Assembly: GCF_000485595.1 (NCBI RefSeq)
Contig: NW_014577088.1
Location: 873,740 to 900,033, forward strand
Source: Priapulus caudatus
Taxonomy: Eukaryota > Priapulida > Priapulimorpha > Priapulimorphida > Priapulidae
Direction of reading: 5' to 3'
DNA length: 26,294 nucleotides
Made by a program: the position numbers and the translations under genes. Below are positions 10,056 through 18,498 of the stretch, piece by piece; within the stretch, counting starts at the first letter, position 1, and each line of letters opens with the position of its first letter. The notes below the pieces were generated by a model, which saw only the letters and a program-made list of their open reading frames with translations, was not told the origin of the DNA and made no database searches.

Positions 10056-10347
10056 TGTTAATTAACATAATAATTACATGTAGTAGTGTCCCTTGACCAC
10101 AGAAGTATAGCATTTGACTTGCCCAGGATTGATTTGATGAGAGCAAGCCACCATAATGATCACTATCTGGTTCTGTTATTGTTGTTGTATTATCGATGTA
10201 ATTAGCCTAATTGTGTTAATAATTTGGTTAATTGGCATCTTAATTGGCGTGGGCAGTGTCCATGAATAGCTATTGACAGACAGACAAAGAAGGTCAGATA
10301 ACATTTCCAGAACTTAAATGAATCTAGCCTATTAACAAGGAATGTCA
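10056..10347. repeat. Right long inverted repeat of the transposon
   Basis: Inverse of 7809-8099, running from TGTTAATTAACATAAT to CAAGGAATGTCA. It begins 113 bp after the stop codon of the gene. A weaker echo of its GCAATTAGCC-TAA-ATGTTAATTAAT motif lies just outside at 10391-10420. Confidence 0.9.
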
Positions 10348-10700
10348 ACATTTGATGCCTGATCATGGGTTTCCTTGTCACCATTTCATCTGCAATTAGC
10401 CTAAATATGTTAATTAATATCAGCAGCATCTCCCAAAATGTGACTAAGAGCTATCTGGCATGTCTTGATTCAAAACATTCAATAAACATTCACTGAAACC
10501 TTCAGCAGCAAACTTTATCTAACTTCTGTGTCTTTTAGGTGTCTGCTGGCGGCCATTTTGAAAAATGGCCGCCACGGCCGCCAGGGGGCAGTTGGGCGAT
10601 GGCTCCACATCCAAATTTGTTCATAATATATTGGTCTACCTCTGTGCCAAAATTCGTGCTTTTATCAAAAAATGCACAATAGGTTAGCTTACCCGTTGTA
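10348..10700. repeat. Probable transposon-derived flank with GC-rich hairpin
   Basis: It carries an echo of the arm motif at 10391-10420 and, at 10548-10573, a hairpin GGCGGCCATTTT, GA, AAAATGGCCGCC, followed by another GGCCGCCAGGGGGCAG. The text CAGTTGGGCGATGGCTCCACA and CTACCTCTGTGCCAAA reads to me like repeat DNA of invertebrate genomes, but that is recollection. It could be leftover transposon sequence outside the arm or an older element into which the transposon inserted. Confidence 0.45.
10548..10573. repeat. Perfect 12-bp hairpin with 2-nt loop
   Basis: GGCGGCCATTTT and AAAATGGCCGCC are exact inverses separated by GA. The GGCCGCC segment occurs once more at 10577-10583, so alternative pairings exist. 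Confidence 0.9.
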
Positions 10701-11430
10701 CTAGTGTAGGATGCGTGATTCAGTGATGTTAGTAAAACGTCTCAACTCGGCTGCCACACTCGATACCCTATCCCCGGCCCATGCAGTATTCGTGTTTACA
10801 ATCATTTAACATATACTGTTAACTCTTGGTTACTCGCCTCAAATGCCCTACCATAACCTACTACGTACAGGTACAACACCGATTTTCCGGATACGTAGCC
10901 GCGTAACCGCGTCGCCAGGTAGCCGCATAATCGCGTTGCCACGTAGCCTAAAATACGGTGCGTTAAATTAATATGCACAAATAAGCTTCCCTTAAATAGG
11001 AAAGGCAGATATACTGTTTATACGCCTGTAACAGCTGTTCTGTGTTGATAAACACAACTCGCCAGTGACATAATAGATTAATACTAATAGTAATAAAAAC
11101 AGTATACACGTATATTTGATATCACTTATGTAATAATATTTATATCAATAACCTTTTCGGGTCTTTGGGGAACCTTAAAAAACTTAGTCCGGGTATTGAT
11201 GACGACCGATTATTGCAATTAAAAGCAGAGCAATACGACCCTCCATATCGTTTCCTAACAGTCTCCATGGCAGCATCAGAGGCAGCATCCAACGACACAC
11301 GCCGGCTACTGCGTGGCGCTACAATTCAATTCCAAAATGGCTGACCAATGGGAATAGTCGAAGTGACCGTGCTCGGTGATTTATATGCTCTGCCTACAGT
11401 CTACACAAACTGCATGCGCATAATTTGAAA
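10701..11430. other. No gene; one small tandem repeat
   Basis: At 10895-10948 a 24-bp unit GTAGCCGC.TAA.CGCGT.GCCA occurs twice plus a partial third copy (starts at 10895, 10919 and 10943). Nothing else in the stretch is recognisable. Confidence 0.6.
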
Positions 11431-11581
11431 GTAGTAAATCGGCGCACAATACACGCACTATTTTGTATCACTATTTTATCACATTTTTCATAAGATAATG
11501 GTTGGATTTTTAAAATCTTTGCAACTTTTATTAGTCCAAATCTTATTACATAGGATACGAGTAACGTGGCCGCTGTAAAAC
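11431..11581 (+). repeat. Dispersed repeat, copy 1 (mate at 15202-15342)
   Basis: From GTAGTAAATCGGCGCAC to CGCTGTAAAAC this stretch matches 15202-15342 in the same orientation with modest divergence, including the shared blocks TATCACTATTTTATCA, CTTTGCAACTTTTATTAGTC and TTATTACATAGGA.ACGAGTAA. No coding content. Superfamily unknown. Confidence 0.85.
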
Positions 11582-11807
11582 AGGAGTATGATATTATTTA
11601 CAACAATTTCTATCTGACATGTCCGTCACGAATGCCCCTGCCCTATGGGGGCCCAATATCACGTCAGTCAGCGCAGTCTACACTGCTCCACCATCCACAC
11701 CTTCACTCAGCGAGCCTCGCTACACTGGAGACGCGAGTGGTATTGTATTGTTAGTCTGTGACAAGGTCGTCGTACACACACACCACATGGTCATGGGTAA
11801 TACTGTA

Positions 11808-11887
11808 TAAGCTGTATATTTCGCGGTTATTAAATTTCTCTTCCATTTCGCGTCATTGACGAAGCAGTTCTTCAGTGATTCTCGTGC
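11808..11887 (+). repeat. 80-bp direct repeat, copy 1 (mate at 12238-12317)
   Basis: TAAGC.GTATATTTCGC through GCAGTTCTTCAGTGATTCTC.TGC matches 12238-12317 with about ten differences. The two copies flank the tRNA-Val-like segment at 11972, so the pair may be subunits or borders of a larger repeat. Confidence 0.85.
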
Positions 11888-11971
11888 TTGAACGTGCCTC
11901 AAACTCCTCAATGACGTCACAGTGTTGTCATATTCAAGGCACATCCATAATCCACAAACACAATTGATCCA

Positions 11972-12060
11972 TAATAGCGCGAACGCGTACGATACGCACG
12001 TCACGGGCCGAAAGGTCCTTGGATCGAATCCCATCTGTTTTTAATTATTTTCCTGTTTTC
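11972..12060 (+). mobile_element. SINE head with tRNA-Val-like sequence
   Basis: The segment has an A-box-like TAGCGCGAACGCG, a stretch TCACGGGCCGAAAGGTCC close to the anticodon and variable part of tRNA-Val, and a B box TTGGATCGAATCCC. It lacks a paired acceptor stem and runs on into TTTTTAATTATTTTCCTG instead of a CCA end, so it is a retroposed tRNA derivative. The TTTCC-rich continuation recalls the units at 181 and 985. Confidence 0.55.
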
Positions 12061-12170
12061 TGTATTTTTCTATCTTTTGGCAATTAACGCAAATATTTAC
12101 ATGATTTATTTACAACAATTTAATAACAACAAATAATTTTTACAACAATTAAATTATTATTTTTTAAATA

Positions 12171-12190
12171 TGCGTTAGGGTTAGGGTTAT
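12171..12190 (+). repeat. Short interstitial telomere-like motif
   Basis: GCGTTAGGGTTAGGGTTATC contains two TTAGGG units plus a partial one. A similar fragment lies at 5602-5614. Both are too short to indicate a chromosome end. Confidence 0.6.
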
Positions 12191-12237
12191 CCAATGGGAT
12201 TTGGGAGGTATGCAGGCCCTAGCTGCGTGTGTCTAAC

Positions 12238-12317
12238 TAAGCCGTATATTTCGCCGTCATTGAATTTCTTTTCCGTTTCGCGTAATTGACGGAGCAGTTC
12301 TTCAGTGATTCTCATGC
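12238..12317 (+). repeat. 80-bp direct repeat, copy 2 (mate at 11808-11887)
   Basis: Second copy of the pair described at 11808. The sequences diverge immediately after TCATGC. The following 12318-12577 contains no recognisable feature. Confidence 0.85.
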
Positions 12318-12577
12318 AATTAGACCTGCGCGATGGCGTGTGCATATGTTTGGTAGTGAATTAGACCCGCTAAAATTCGAGACTGTTCGCTGGCAGCAAT
12401 TGATCGTGCGCCGGCCTTTGCGATTTGGCGCACAGATCAATAGCTGACAGCCCGTGATACTTTCGTAGGACGTTCCACGGTCGCGTGCGCCTTGCCGGAA
12501 CTGCGCGCAAAATCCGCGCTCAGCGGGCAGGATCAACACCTCTCAGGCGACGCTTCTCTGGTATCCGGTCTCTCATC

Positions 12578-12763
12578 TGGGTCAATTAGGGGCCGAGTTA
12601 GAGAGCGGAAGGGAAATATGATCAAGGTCAAGGTAAAAGTCAAATAAAGGTCGCAGTGACCTGGTTTTGGTACTCTGCACACCTTCTCCCAAGATGTGTA
12701 AGTATACCAAGTTTGGTCACGCTAGGTCAATTAGGGGTCGAGTTATAGAGCGGAAGGGAAATT
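12578..12763 (+). repeat. Second locus of the AGGTCA-rich 146-bp repeat
   Basis: It starts in the block GGTCAATTAGGGGCCGAGTTAGAGAGCGGAAGGGAAATATGATC, passes through AAGGTCAAGGTAAAAGTCA and the AAGATGTGTAAGTATACC block, and reaches a second GGTCAATTAGGGGTCGAGT: about 1.3 units, same orientation and order as 7113-7790. Confidence 0.9.
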
Positions 12764-12780
12764 CTCTGCGGCGGACCGAG

Positions 12781-12803
12781 CGGCGGCGGCGGCGGCGGCG
12801 GCG
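12781..12803. repeat. (CGG)n trinucleotide tract
   Basis: Seven to eight uninterrupted CGG units followed by ACGG, directly after the AGGTCA-type repeat. Expansion-prone composition. No coding frame supports it as a poly-amino-acid tract. Confidence 0.9.
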
Positions 12804-12873
12804 ACGGCTGGGAGACATGAAACCATAGTACTCCGCGCGACTTCGTCGGGGGGATACAATTAATATATAAGTA

Positions 12874-13045
12874 AATGTGTATGTGTGCGTGCGCGCGCGT
12901 GCGTACGTGCGTGAGTGCATGTGTGTGTGCGCCATGTGATTGACACGTTACAGTCAACGCACGCACAACACACGCTAGCACGCACATGCACGCACGCACA
13001 CGCACGCGCGCATCACACGTACGTACGCACGCACGCACGCACGAA
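12874..13045. repeat. GTGC-rich tract followed by GCAC-rich tract, Z-DNA prone
   Basis: 12874-12933 is GT/GC alternating and 12958-13045 is its complementary CA/CG type, with a 25-bp non-repetitive spacer. The two halves can pair as a loose inverted repeat. Long alternating purine-pyrimidine runs favour Z-DNA. The frames of 70-130 residues over this stretch reflect the repeat. Confidence 0.85.
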
Positions 13046-13385
13046 TACTGTCGCATTAATAAAATACACTATAGCGAATGCTACATGCAGCGGTCAGCGT
13101 TTTAGTCGGTCGGGAACCATGCAAATATACCCGATTATACGCGATGCGCTCGTTTATCTAACGCCCCCAAGAGCGGAGACCACTCTATTTGTGATACACA
13201 CCACGCTGGTTGTGGATCACAGCGTCACTGTGCACACGCGCCCTCGCACTGCGACTGCGCATCACACGCTCTGGTTCTCTCACCGGCGGTGTGTGGCTCT
13301 CTCACCATGACTGCGACACAAGTCAGCTATATACACGTTAACACCTGCTGCGGTATACGCGCTCGTGTATCCTGTAACTGTCGCA
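13046..13385. other. No feature recognised
   Basis: CA/GC-rich, moderately complex DNA between two microsatellites. I see no repeat pair, RNA fold or conserved protein. Confidence 0.5.
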
Positions 13386-13455
13386 TGCGCGCGCGCACAC
13401 ACGCACACACACACACACACGCGCGCGCACGCACGCTCGCACGCACGCACACACA
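13386..13455. repeat. (CACG/CA)n microsatellite
   Basis: Alternating GCGC, (CA)n and (GCAC)n blocks, continuous for about 70 bp. Same class as 12958-13045, 24651-24718 and the window end. Confidence 0.93.
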
Positions 13456-13474
13456 TTGATGTGACATACATAGC

Positions 13475-13528
13475 CTACATATCAAGAATACATAATAGAG
13501 ATCTCTATTATGTACTCTTGATACATAT
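13475..13528. mobile_element. 38-bp palindrome (13483-13520), possible minimal hAT-like element
   Basis: CAAGAATACATAATAGAGA joined with no spacer to TCTCTATTATGTACTCTTG: 19-bp arms with one mismatch. The flanks CTACATAT (13475-13482) and ATACATAT (13521-13528) agree at 7 of 8 positions in register, as a hAT target duplication would. The arm closely resembles that of the palindrome at 21513. There is no room for anything beyond the two ends. Calling it a transposon remnant is inference; the palindrome itself is certain. Confidence 0.55.
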
Positions 13529-14068
13529 ATTGCGCCAAGCCTGCCAGCACTTGACTGTTACACGCGTCCTGACATAATTATATTACCTATAATACGCTCT
13601 GTGCAGTCTATAGTGACACATTGAATACCGCATGCGCGCCCACACAGTGGCACGAGCATATACACTCTCTCAGTGGCTGTCTTACAAATAATTAACAAAT
13701 ATGCCGGGTGGCCTTTCACGTTCACTAGCAAGCACTAATGCTGATTAACAATGTTCAAAGCAAAAAAAATACGCATGTCACCATAGCAACAGTGAAGATC
13801 AGACGTAACAAAAAATCAAATCGGTCGCACCATGTAGGCCTATATTTGCGAAGAAAGAGAAAAATTAATGAGTAATAGGGGAACGCAGGAAAGCGCGGTA
13901 AAGAATAAAGAACGAGATGAACGAGAACTATATATATATACATATACACTATAATATATATAAGTGTCCGTGTGCATAGTGCAGCCGCGTGAGCAATGAA
14001 CGCCGGCAGCGTATGTTGCACATAGAGGATTTGGACGGAATTTACAGGAATTAAACTGTCGGCAATAA
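13529..14068. other. No gene recognised
   Basis: AT-rich DNA with a short A run at 13763-13770 and TA-rich DNA at 13929-13961. The 112-codon minus-strand frame at 13755-14093 is hydrophobic and low-complexity, lacks known motifs, and overlaps repeat DNA at its upstream end. Confidence 0.5.
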
Positions 14069-14172
14069 TAGGTGAAAGAGAGTACAGAAACATTAAGAAT
14101 TTGGTAGTAAATAGATTTCGTATTTATTTAGCATTATATTTTATTGAAACGCTTCAAGTGCCTGTGTGCACA
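14069..14172 (+). repeat. Composite dispersed repeat related to 16674-16748 and 17211-17255
   Basis: 14069-14114 (AGGTGAAAGAGAGTACAG, then ACATTAAGA and GTAGTAAAT) matches the right arm of the inverted-repeat element at 17211-17255. The adjoining 14117-14145 is a 29-bp exact match to 16691-16719, and both continue to AGTGCCTGTGTG. So one continuous stretch here corresponds to two places about 0.5 kb apart near 17 kb. Confidence 0.8.
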
Positions 14173-15201
14173 CTTACACAACAAGAGCCGCAGAACGACT
14201 GGGCTCATCTGAGGTTTGTTGCTACGGTTATCAACTCAAAATTTCAGTTGTACGTAGTGACACCTTTGTTAGATTTACAGATATGCAGATATGCAGATAG
14301 GCGCAGATATGCAGATACGCAGTTGCGTACACATAATTTCAGCAAACTTTGGCAAAGGCAAGATACGGTAACCGTTGAGTACCTTAATTGTCAGAGTTAC
14401 AGATCAACGTAATCATATGATATAGATGTAGATAAATATTAGATATAAATGTTATATGTAGATATCAACGTTGCTTGCATATGCGCGTAGCCTGAGGGCG
14501 TAGCCAGCATGTCGTAAACAAAACGGAGTGACACCTGGCGCCAACGAATTCATTTAATTCCGATAGATAGATGGATTATTTCTTACGTAGTATAGATATT
14601 TTCTTGTGTATAAACACTGTACTTGCCTGTATAAACATCAATTATCTTTATAAATAAATTTTATTTGAATTTGATTTTGAATGCGTGCGAGTTGCTATCA
14701 TCCCTGCACATTCTTTTAAGTCTGTTCCGATAGATGGGGGCCGTTATCAAAAAACATACCGTATCGTGCAATGCAAGACTAGACGGCGTCCTGCCGTCGA
14801 CTCCACTCACTATGATCGCTCTGCCAGGCCCAGCGAGCCTAAGCCGAGAGCTGGCGATCGAGTACCAGTCTACATTTTGAGCAGCTATCACAAACCGCAC
14901 ACTCAAGATACCACTGTTCACAATGCTAGCCACTATTTTTCAAGTTGGCGGGGCTCCGGGGAAATCCAGCAAATGGCAATCAACGGCCGTGAAGTCGGCC
15001 GCCGAACAAACACATTAGAAATTTCTATGATTTGCATGTTTGTTGGTGACAAATTTAGATCTTTTAAGCTGAATACGCAAAAATGCATCAAAGACAATGT
15101 TCGAGAATTAGGTATATTGGCAAGCATTTCGAAAAATTCATGATAAATATTAAATAAACACGTGAACTTAGTTTAGTAAAACAGCGTAATGCTATTGAAC
15201 A
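14173..15201. other. No gene recognised; short ATGCAGAT-type tandem repeat
   Basis: At about 14278-14323 the octamer ATATGCAG recurs four to five times with small changes. A 152-codon frame at 14685-15143 has no recognisable domain; with no family match or supporting context I leave it uncalled, though it is among the longer frames outside repeats. Confidence 0.5.
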
Positions 15202-15342
15202 GTAGTAAATGTGCGCACGTATTTCGTATCACTATTTTATCAAATTTCTCATAAAATAATGGTCGGATTTTTAATATCTTTGCAACTTTTATTAGTCAAA
15301 TATTATTACATAGGACACGAGTAAGCGTGCCTGCTGTAAAAC
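15202..15342 (+). repeat. Dispersed repeat, copy 2 (mate at 11431-11581)
   Basis: Same orientation as the first copy. It ends at CTGCTGTAAAAC, after which the two loci differ. I could not find terminal repeats or a target duplication for either copy, so the element type is open. Confidence 0.85.
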
Positions 15343-16050
15343 CTGTTAGTAAAAAAGCGTTACAAATTGTAACCGAAATCTGTTTGTGGCAGTGGTATAT
15401 TGAGCCCATGAGCGAGAGCGCCATCTGTCGTGAAGTTTGCAGCTATCAGCCACCACAAAAAGCCAGTCAGTGCGAGCGGTGGCGAGTGTATTCGTAATGT
15501 ACACTAAAGAATCTCATATATAATTATTGTTTAAGTAAGTCAACGTTGTTCAAGTAAGAGTTATGTGTGGAATTTCACTGTAAAATGTGAGCCTTGCACA
15601 ACCACAGGTACTGGCAAAAGCAGCAGCGTACGCAGTAAACAAATCCTTCAAGGTTAAATGCTTTAATTAATTATATATACTATAGACCTACCGTGAGCTC
15701 CTCTGTTGCAAAAATTCACTAGAACTCATTTGTATTGCTACTTTCATAACATTTCTTCTCAAAATCTAAACGAAGATACAGCTGTGTAACTTTAATGAAT
15801 TCACTATATTAACATGTCATCATGGAAATGCATCGAGCGCGAGCGTAGTGGTAGTGGTGCATGGGGGCGGGGGTAAGGGCGGGTGGAGATGGCTCTACTA
15901 GCAAAAGCAGTTCAGTCCTTTGTTGACAGTCAACAAATCCATGTTTAACCGCTCCGTTGAGTGTCAAAAGCGTTATCAGACACTTACTCTTCCCGTCAGT
16001 GGAAGTACATTCATTGTCTTTCAATAAAGTGATAAAAAATGGTAGGTCAG
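15343..16050. other. No feature recognised
   Basis: No credible reading frame or repeat. An AT-rich patch lies at 15660-15685. Confidence 0.5.
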
Positions 16051-16515
16051 CACTGAAACAAACAAGTTTTTCACTGGGTCCGTTAAACCATGTCCTCAGA
16101 AAATGTCTGATATCTTACATTTCCCCTGCCCTTTAACCTGTGACCTCCAATTTCGCTCTGGTGATGGGTTTCCTGCCCATCACACTATACACCGAATATT
16201 AATAGATAGGTCAAGCCGTTCAGATTTGTGGGCCGCAATTCGCTATTTCATCCTATACCCTTAAGTTTAAGGGGCAAATTTTACCCTCGTTCGACAGCAT
16301 CTTGACCTTTGACCCCTTGCCTTCCCAAATCGGTCATCCCGAGTTTCTTTTCAACGATCCCCCCCCCCCCCGACGTCCCGAATATCGTGACCGTGACGTT
16401 GCGAGCGGTTTAAGATTTGTGGGCCCAACTGTTGACCGGAGGACGCACGAGACACACAGGGACACACGGAACACGACCTGCACGGAACGGAAGGACGCTA
16501 ATTGCGACTTCTAGC
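16051..16515. repeat. Probable interspersed-repeat DNA with GACCTTTGACC motifs
   Basis: It contains CTGGTGATGGGTTTCCTGCC, a CTTGACCTTTGACCCC motif (16301-16316), a run of 13 C (16359-16371), TTTGTGGGC twice (near 16225 and 16416) and a purine/CA-rich end with ACACACAGGGACACACGGAA. These resemble tails of invertebrate interspersed repeats, but I cannot name the family or fix its ends. No coding frame is convincing. Confidence 0.35.
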
Positions 16516-16673
16516 AAGCTGCATCTGACTTCGTTCAATAGATGGAGCTAAAAATGGTAGTAAAAATAGAAATAAATAAACTAACGTCTATATTGATGTG
16601 TAAGTTGTGCAGCGATAGTGCGTGCGGTTTGTGCTTGTGTTTGCTGTGGTTGGGGCATTTGACGTGGCTCAGA

Positions 16674-16748
16674 CTTTGTAGTAATAGCACTTCGTATTTA
16701 TTTAGCATTATATTTTATTTGGAATTACGCTCCACAGTGCCTGTGTGA
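16674..16748 (+). repeat. Dispersed repeat matching 14103-14168
   Basis: TAGTAAT.G, a 29-bp exact block at 16691-16719, then AGTGCCTGTGTG at 16736-16747, in the same order and orientation as at 14103-14168. The following 16749-17020 has no recognised feature. Confidence 0.8.
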
Positions 16749-17020
16749 CATACTGCGAGCAAATCGGCAAAATACATAAAATGTAAATGGAGGCGTTGCA
16801 GAAAATGGAACATGAAAACAAGAACAAAAAGTACAGAAAATACCCATATAGCTACCATGATTTTTGGAGCAGATATGGGTCTGGTATAAGTTAATAAAAA
16901 CTTTAAGGGCGCGAGAGTCTTGAGCGCACGGGCATATGGAAGCGTATTTCATATAATATAAATGATATGATTTGTACGTATGAATGGTATATGTCACGAA
17001 AAGTATTTAACTACTACAAA

Positions 17021-17234
17021 AGTCTTAAGCTTTCATGCTTACTCTCTTTTCGCTTATTTATTATTAAATAACTTTCTGTAAATGCTGTTTCAAATGCTCT
17101 CTCTCTATTTTTGGTTGTTTGGTCGAACAGTGCGGCGTGCATTTGCGGCCGTGCATGTGTGTAAGAACGGAAGCATTTGACCAGGCATTTACAGAAAGCT
17201 ATACTAATGATTAGGCGAAAGAGAGTAGGGAGAA
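17021..17234. mobile_element. Imperfect inverted-repeat element (MITE-like)
   Basis: Left arm 17021-17098 (AGTCTTAAGC, ACTCTCTTTTCGC, TTTCTGTAAATGC, CAAATGCT) is mirrored in 17172-17234 (AGCATTTGA, GCATTTACAGAAA, GCGAAAGAGAGTA, CATTAAGACT). The arms surround 73 bp of unique DNA. No clear target duplication is visible. The right end recurs at 14069-14114, which supports mobility. Superfamily unknown. Confidence 0.65.
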
Positions 17235-17255
17235 CATTAAGACTGGTATGTAAAT

Positions 17256-17761
17256 GTGCAGCGATTTGCGATGTTTATTTGATCATCATGTACCTCGGAC
17301 GCAACGGAGTTGGCAGGAGCAGTATTGTGATGCTGGCGGTGTGATGTGTTCGTGTATGTGTTCGAGAGCAGATGACGGCAGTCAGTGTGTTTTCGTGTGT
17401 GTGCCGTAGCAGCAGTGTCAGCCAGCCAGACGAATCGATTCAACAGCCCGCGTCGCCTTAAGGGCGTCGAGTCGCAGCAGCAGCTCGCTCGCTTGCACGC
17501 GATCAATCAATATTTTCACGATTCTACTACTATTTTTTACTAGAACTACTAGAAAATTGCAGCTAAAACTGAATAACTACGAAGTCAGCGAGCGGCGCGC
17601 AGGCGCAATCGACTGTACGCGCGTCGGCGAGTACAGCGTAGTGGGAGTCAGCAGCAGCCCCCAGTGAGGCGGCGAGCAGCAGCAGGCGAGTGCCAGTCAG
17701 TCAGCCGCCACCAGCGAGCTAGCATACATGCTACGCATGCTCGCCGAGGTATGCCTCTCCG
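17256..17761. other. GC- and CpG-richer stretch beside the satellite; no gene
   Basis: From about 17390 the composition shifts to CAG/CGGC-rich text with frequent CpG (AGCGAGCGGCGCGCAGGCGC at 17590-17609), which could be a CpG island or promoter-proximal region of an unseen gene. No frame with known domains is present. A single N at 17762 marks the junction with the satellite. Confidence 0.4.
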
Positions 17762-17762
17762 N

Positions 17763-18318
17763 ACATCACCGCTACGAATGCGGTACGCGGCGCACGTACG
17801 GCACACATCACCGCTACGAATGCGGTACGCGGCGCACGTACGGCACACATCACCGCTACGAATGCACGCGGCGCACGTACGGCACACATTACCGCTACGA
17901 ATGCACGCGACGCACGTACGGCACACATTACCGCTACGAATGCACGCGGCGCACGTACGGCACACATCACGCTACGAATGCGGTACACGGCGCACGTACG
18001 GCACACATTTGCCGTACGTGCGCCGCGTGCATTCGTAGCGGTAATGTACGCCGTGCGTGCGTCGCGTGCATTCGTAGCGGTGATGTGTGCCGTACGTGCG
18101 TCGCGTGCATTCGTAGCGGTAATGTACGCCGTGCGTGCGTCGCGTGCATTCGTAGCGGTGATGTGTGCCGTACGTGCGCCGCACATCACCGCTACGAATG
18201 CACGCGACGCACGCACGGCGTACATTACCGCTACGAATGCACGCGACGCACGTACGGCACACATCACCGCTACGAATGCACGCGACGCACGCACGGCGTA
18301 CATTACCGCTACGAATGC
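17763..18318. repeat. 39/42-bp satellite, clean block with orientation switches
   Basis: The unit is CATCACCGCTACGAATGC, ACGCGGCGCACGTACGGCACA, with a 42-bp variant having GGTACGCGG. Starts at 17764, 17806, 17848, 17887, 17926 and 17965 show periods of 42, 42, 39, 39 and 39. Orientation reverses at about 18008 and again at about 18180. Single Ns lie immediately outside both borders. Because the period is a multiple of three, long frames stay open on both strands; they are not genes. Confidence 0.95.
18029..18318. repeat. Perfect 137-bp inverted repeat within the satellite
   Basis: 18029-18165 and 18182-18318 are exact reverse complements around a 16-nt spacer (TGCCGTACGTGCGCCG). Inside the arms, two versions of the 39-bp unit alternate (GCACGGCGTACATTACC and GTACGGCACACATCACC), giving a 78-bp dimer not seen in the first, directly repeated part. 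The right arm ends exactly at the N at 18319. Confidence 0.95.
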
Positions 18319-18482
18319 NCTACGCGTTATGCAGACAGCAAGCCGATAACAAACTGGCAGAACTACATACCCTCCTTACGCAGTACCGTCTCGTGTCTCG
18401 TTTCCGGTTGGGTCCTATGTTTTTTCCGACAGTACGCTCTTTTATAAACATGTACCGTGCACAATGTTCACTTACATACTAT

Positions 18483-18498
18483 CAGAAGTAGATAATAG
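18483..18498 (+). repeat. Half copy of the small palindromic motif
   Basis: With its preceding TAT, 18480-18498 matches 21510-21528 at 18 of 19 positions (CAGAAGTAGATAATAG against CAGGAGTAGATAATAG). It abuts the left arm of the fold-back element. No inverse arm is present nearby. Confidence 0.5.

Larger units (their letters stand above)
7809..10347 (+). mobile_element. DNA transposon with about 290-bp inverted repeats and one gene
   Basis: 7809-8099 and 10056-10347 are inverted copies; by eye I count about 14 differences, roughly 95% identity. Between them sits a single 613-codon frame, its ATG starting two bases beyond the left arm. The outer homology ends at TGACATTCC on both sides. I found no clear target duplication, so the true ends may lie further out or one flank may be rearranged. 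After the stop, 9943-10055 has no AATAAA. The encoded protein belongs to a multicopy nuclease-like family (see the gene), hence the class. A relation to Academ-type elements, which carry XPG-like nucleases, is possible but unproven. Confidence 0.8.

Noticed and set aside
12171-12190. Telomere
   Set aside because: Only about two and a half TTAGGG units inside unique DNA.
14685-15143. 152-codon plus-strand frame
   Set aside because: No motif recognised and no supporting context. Left open rather than called.
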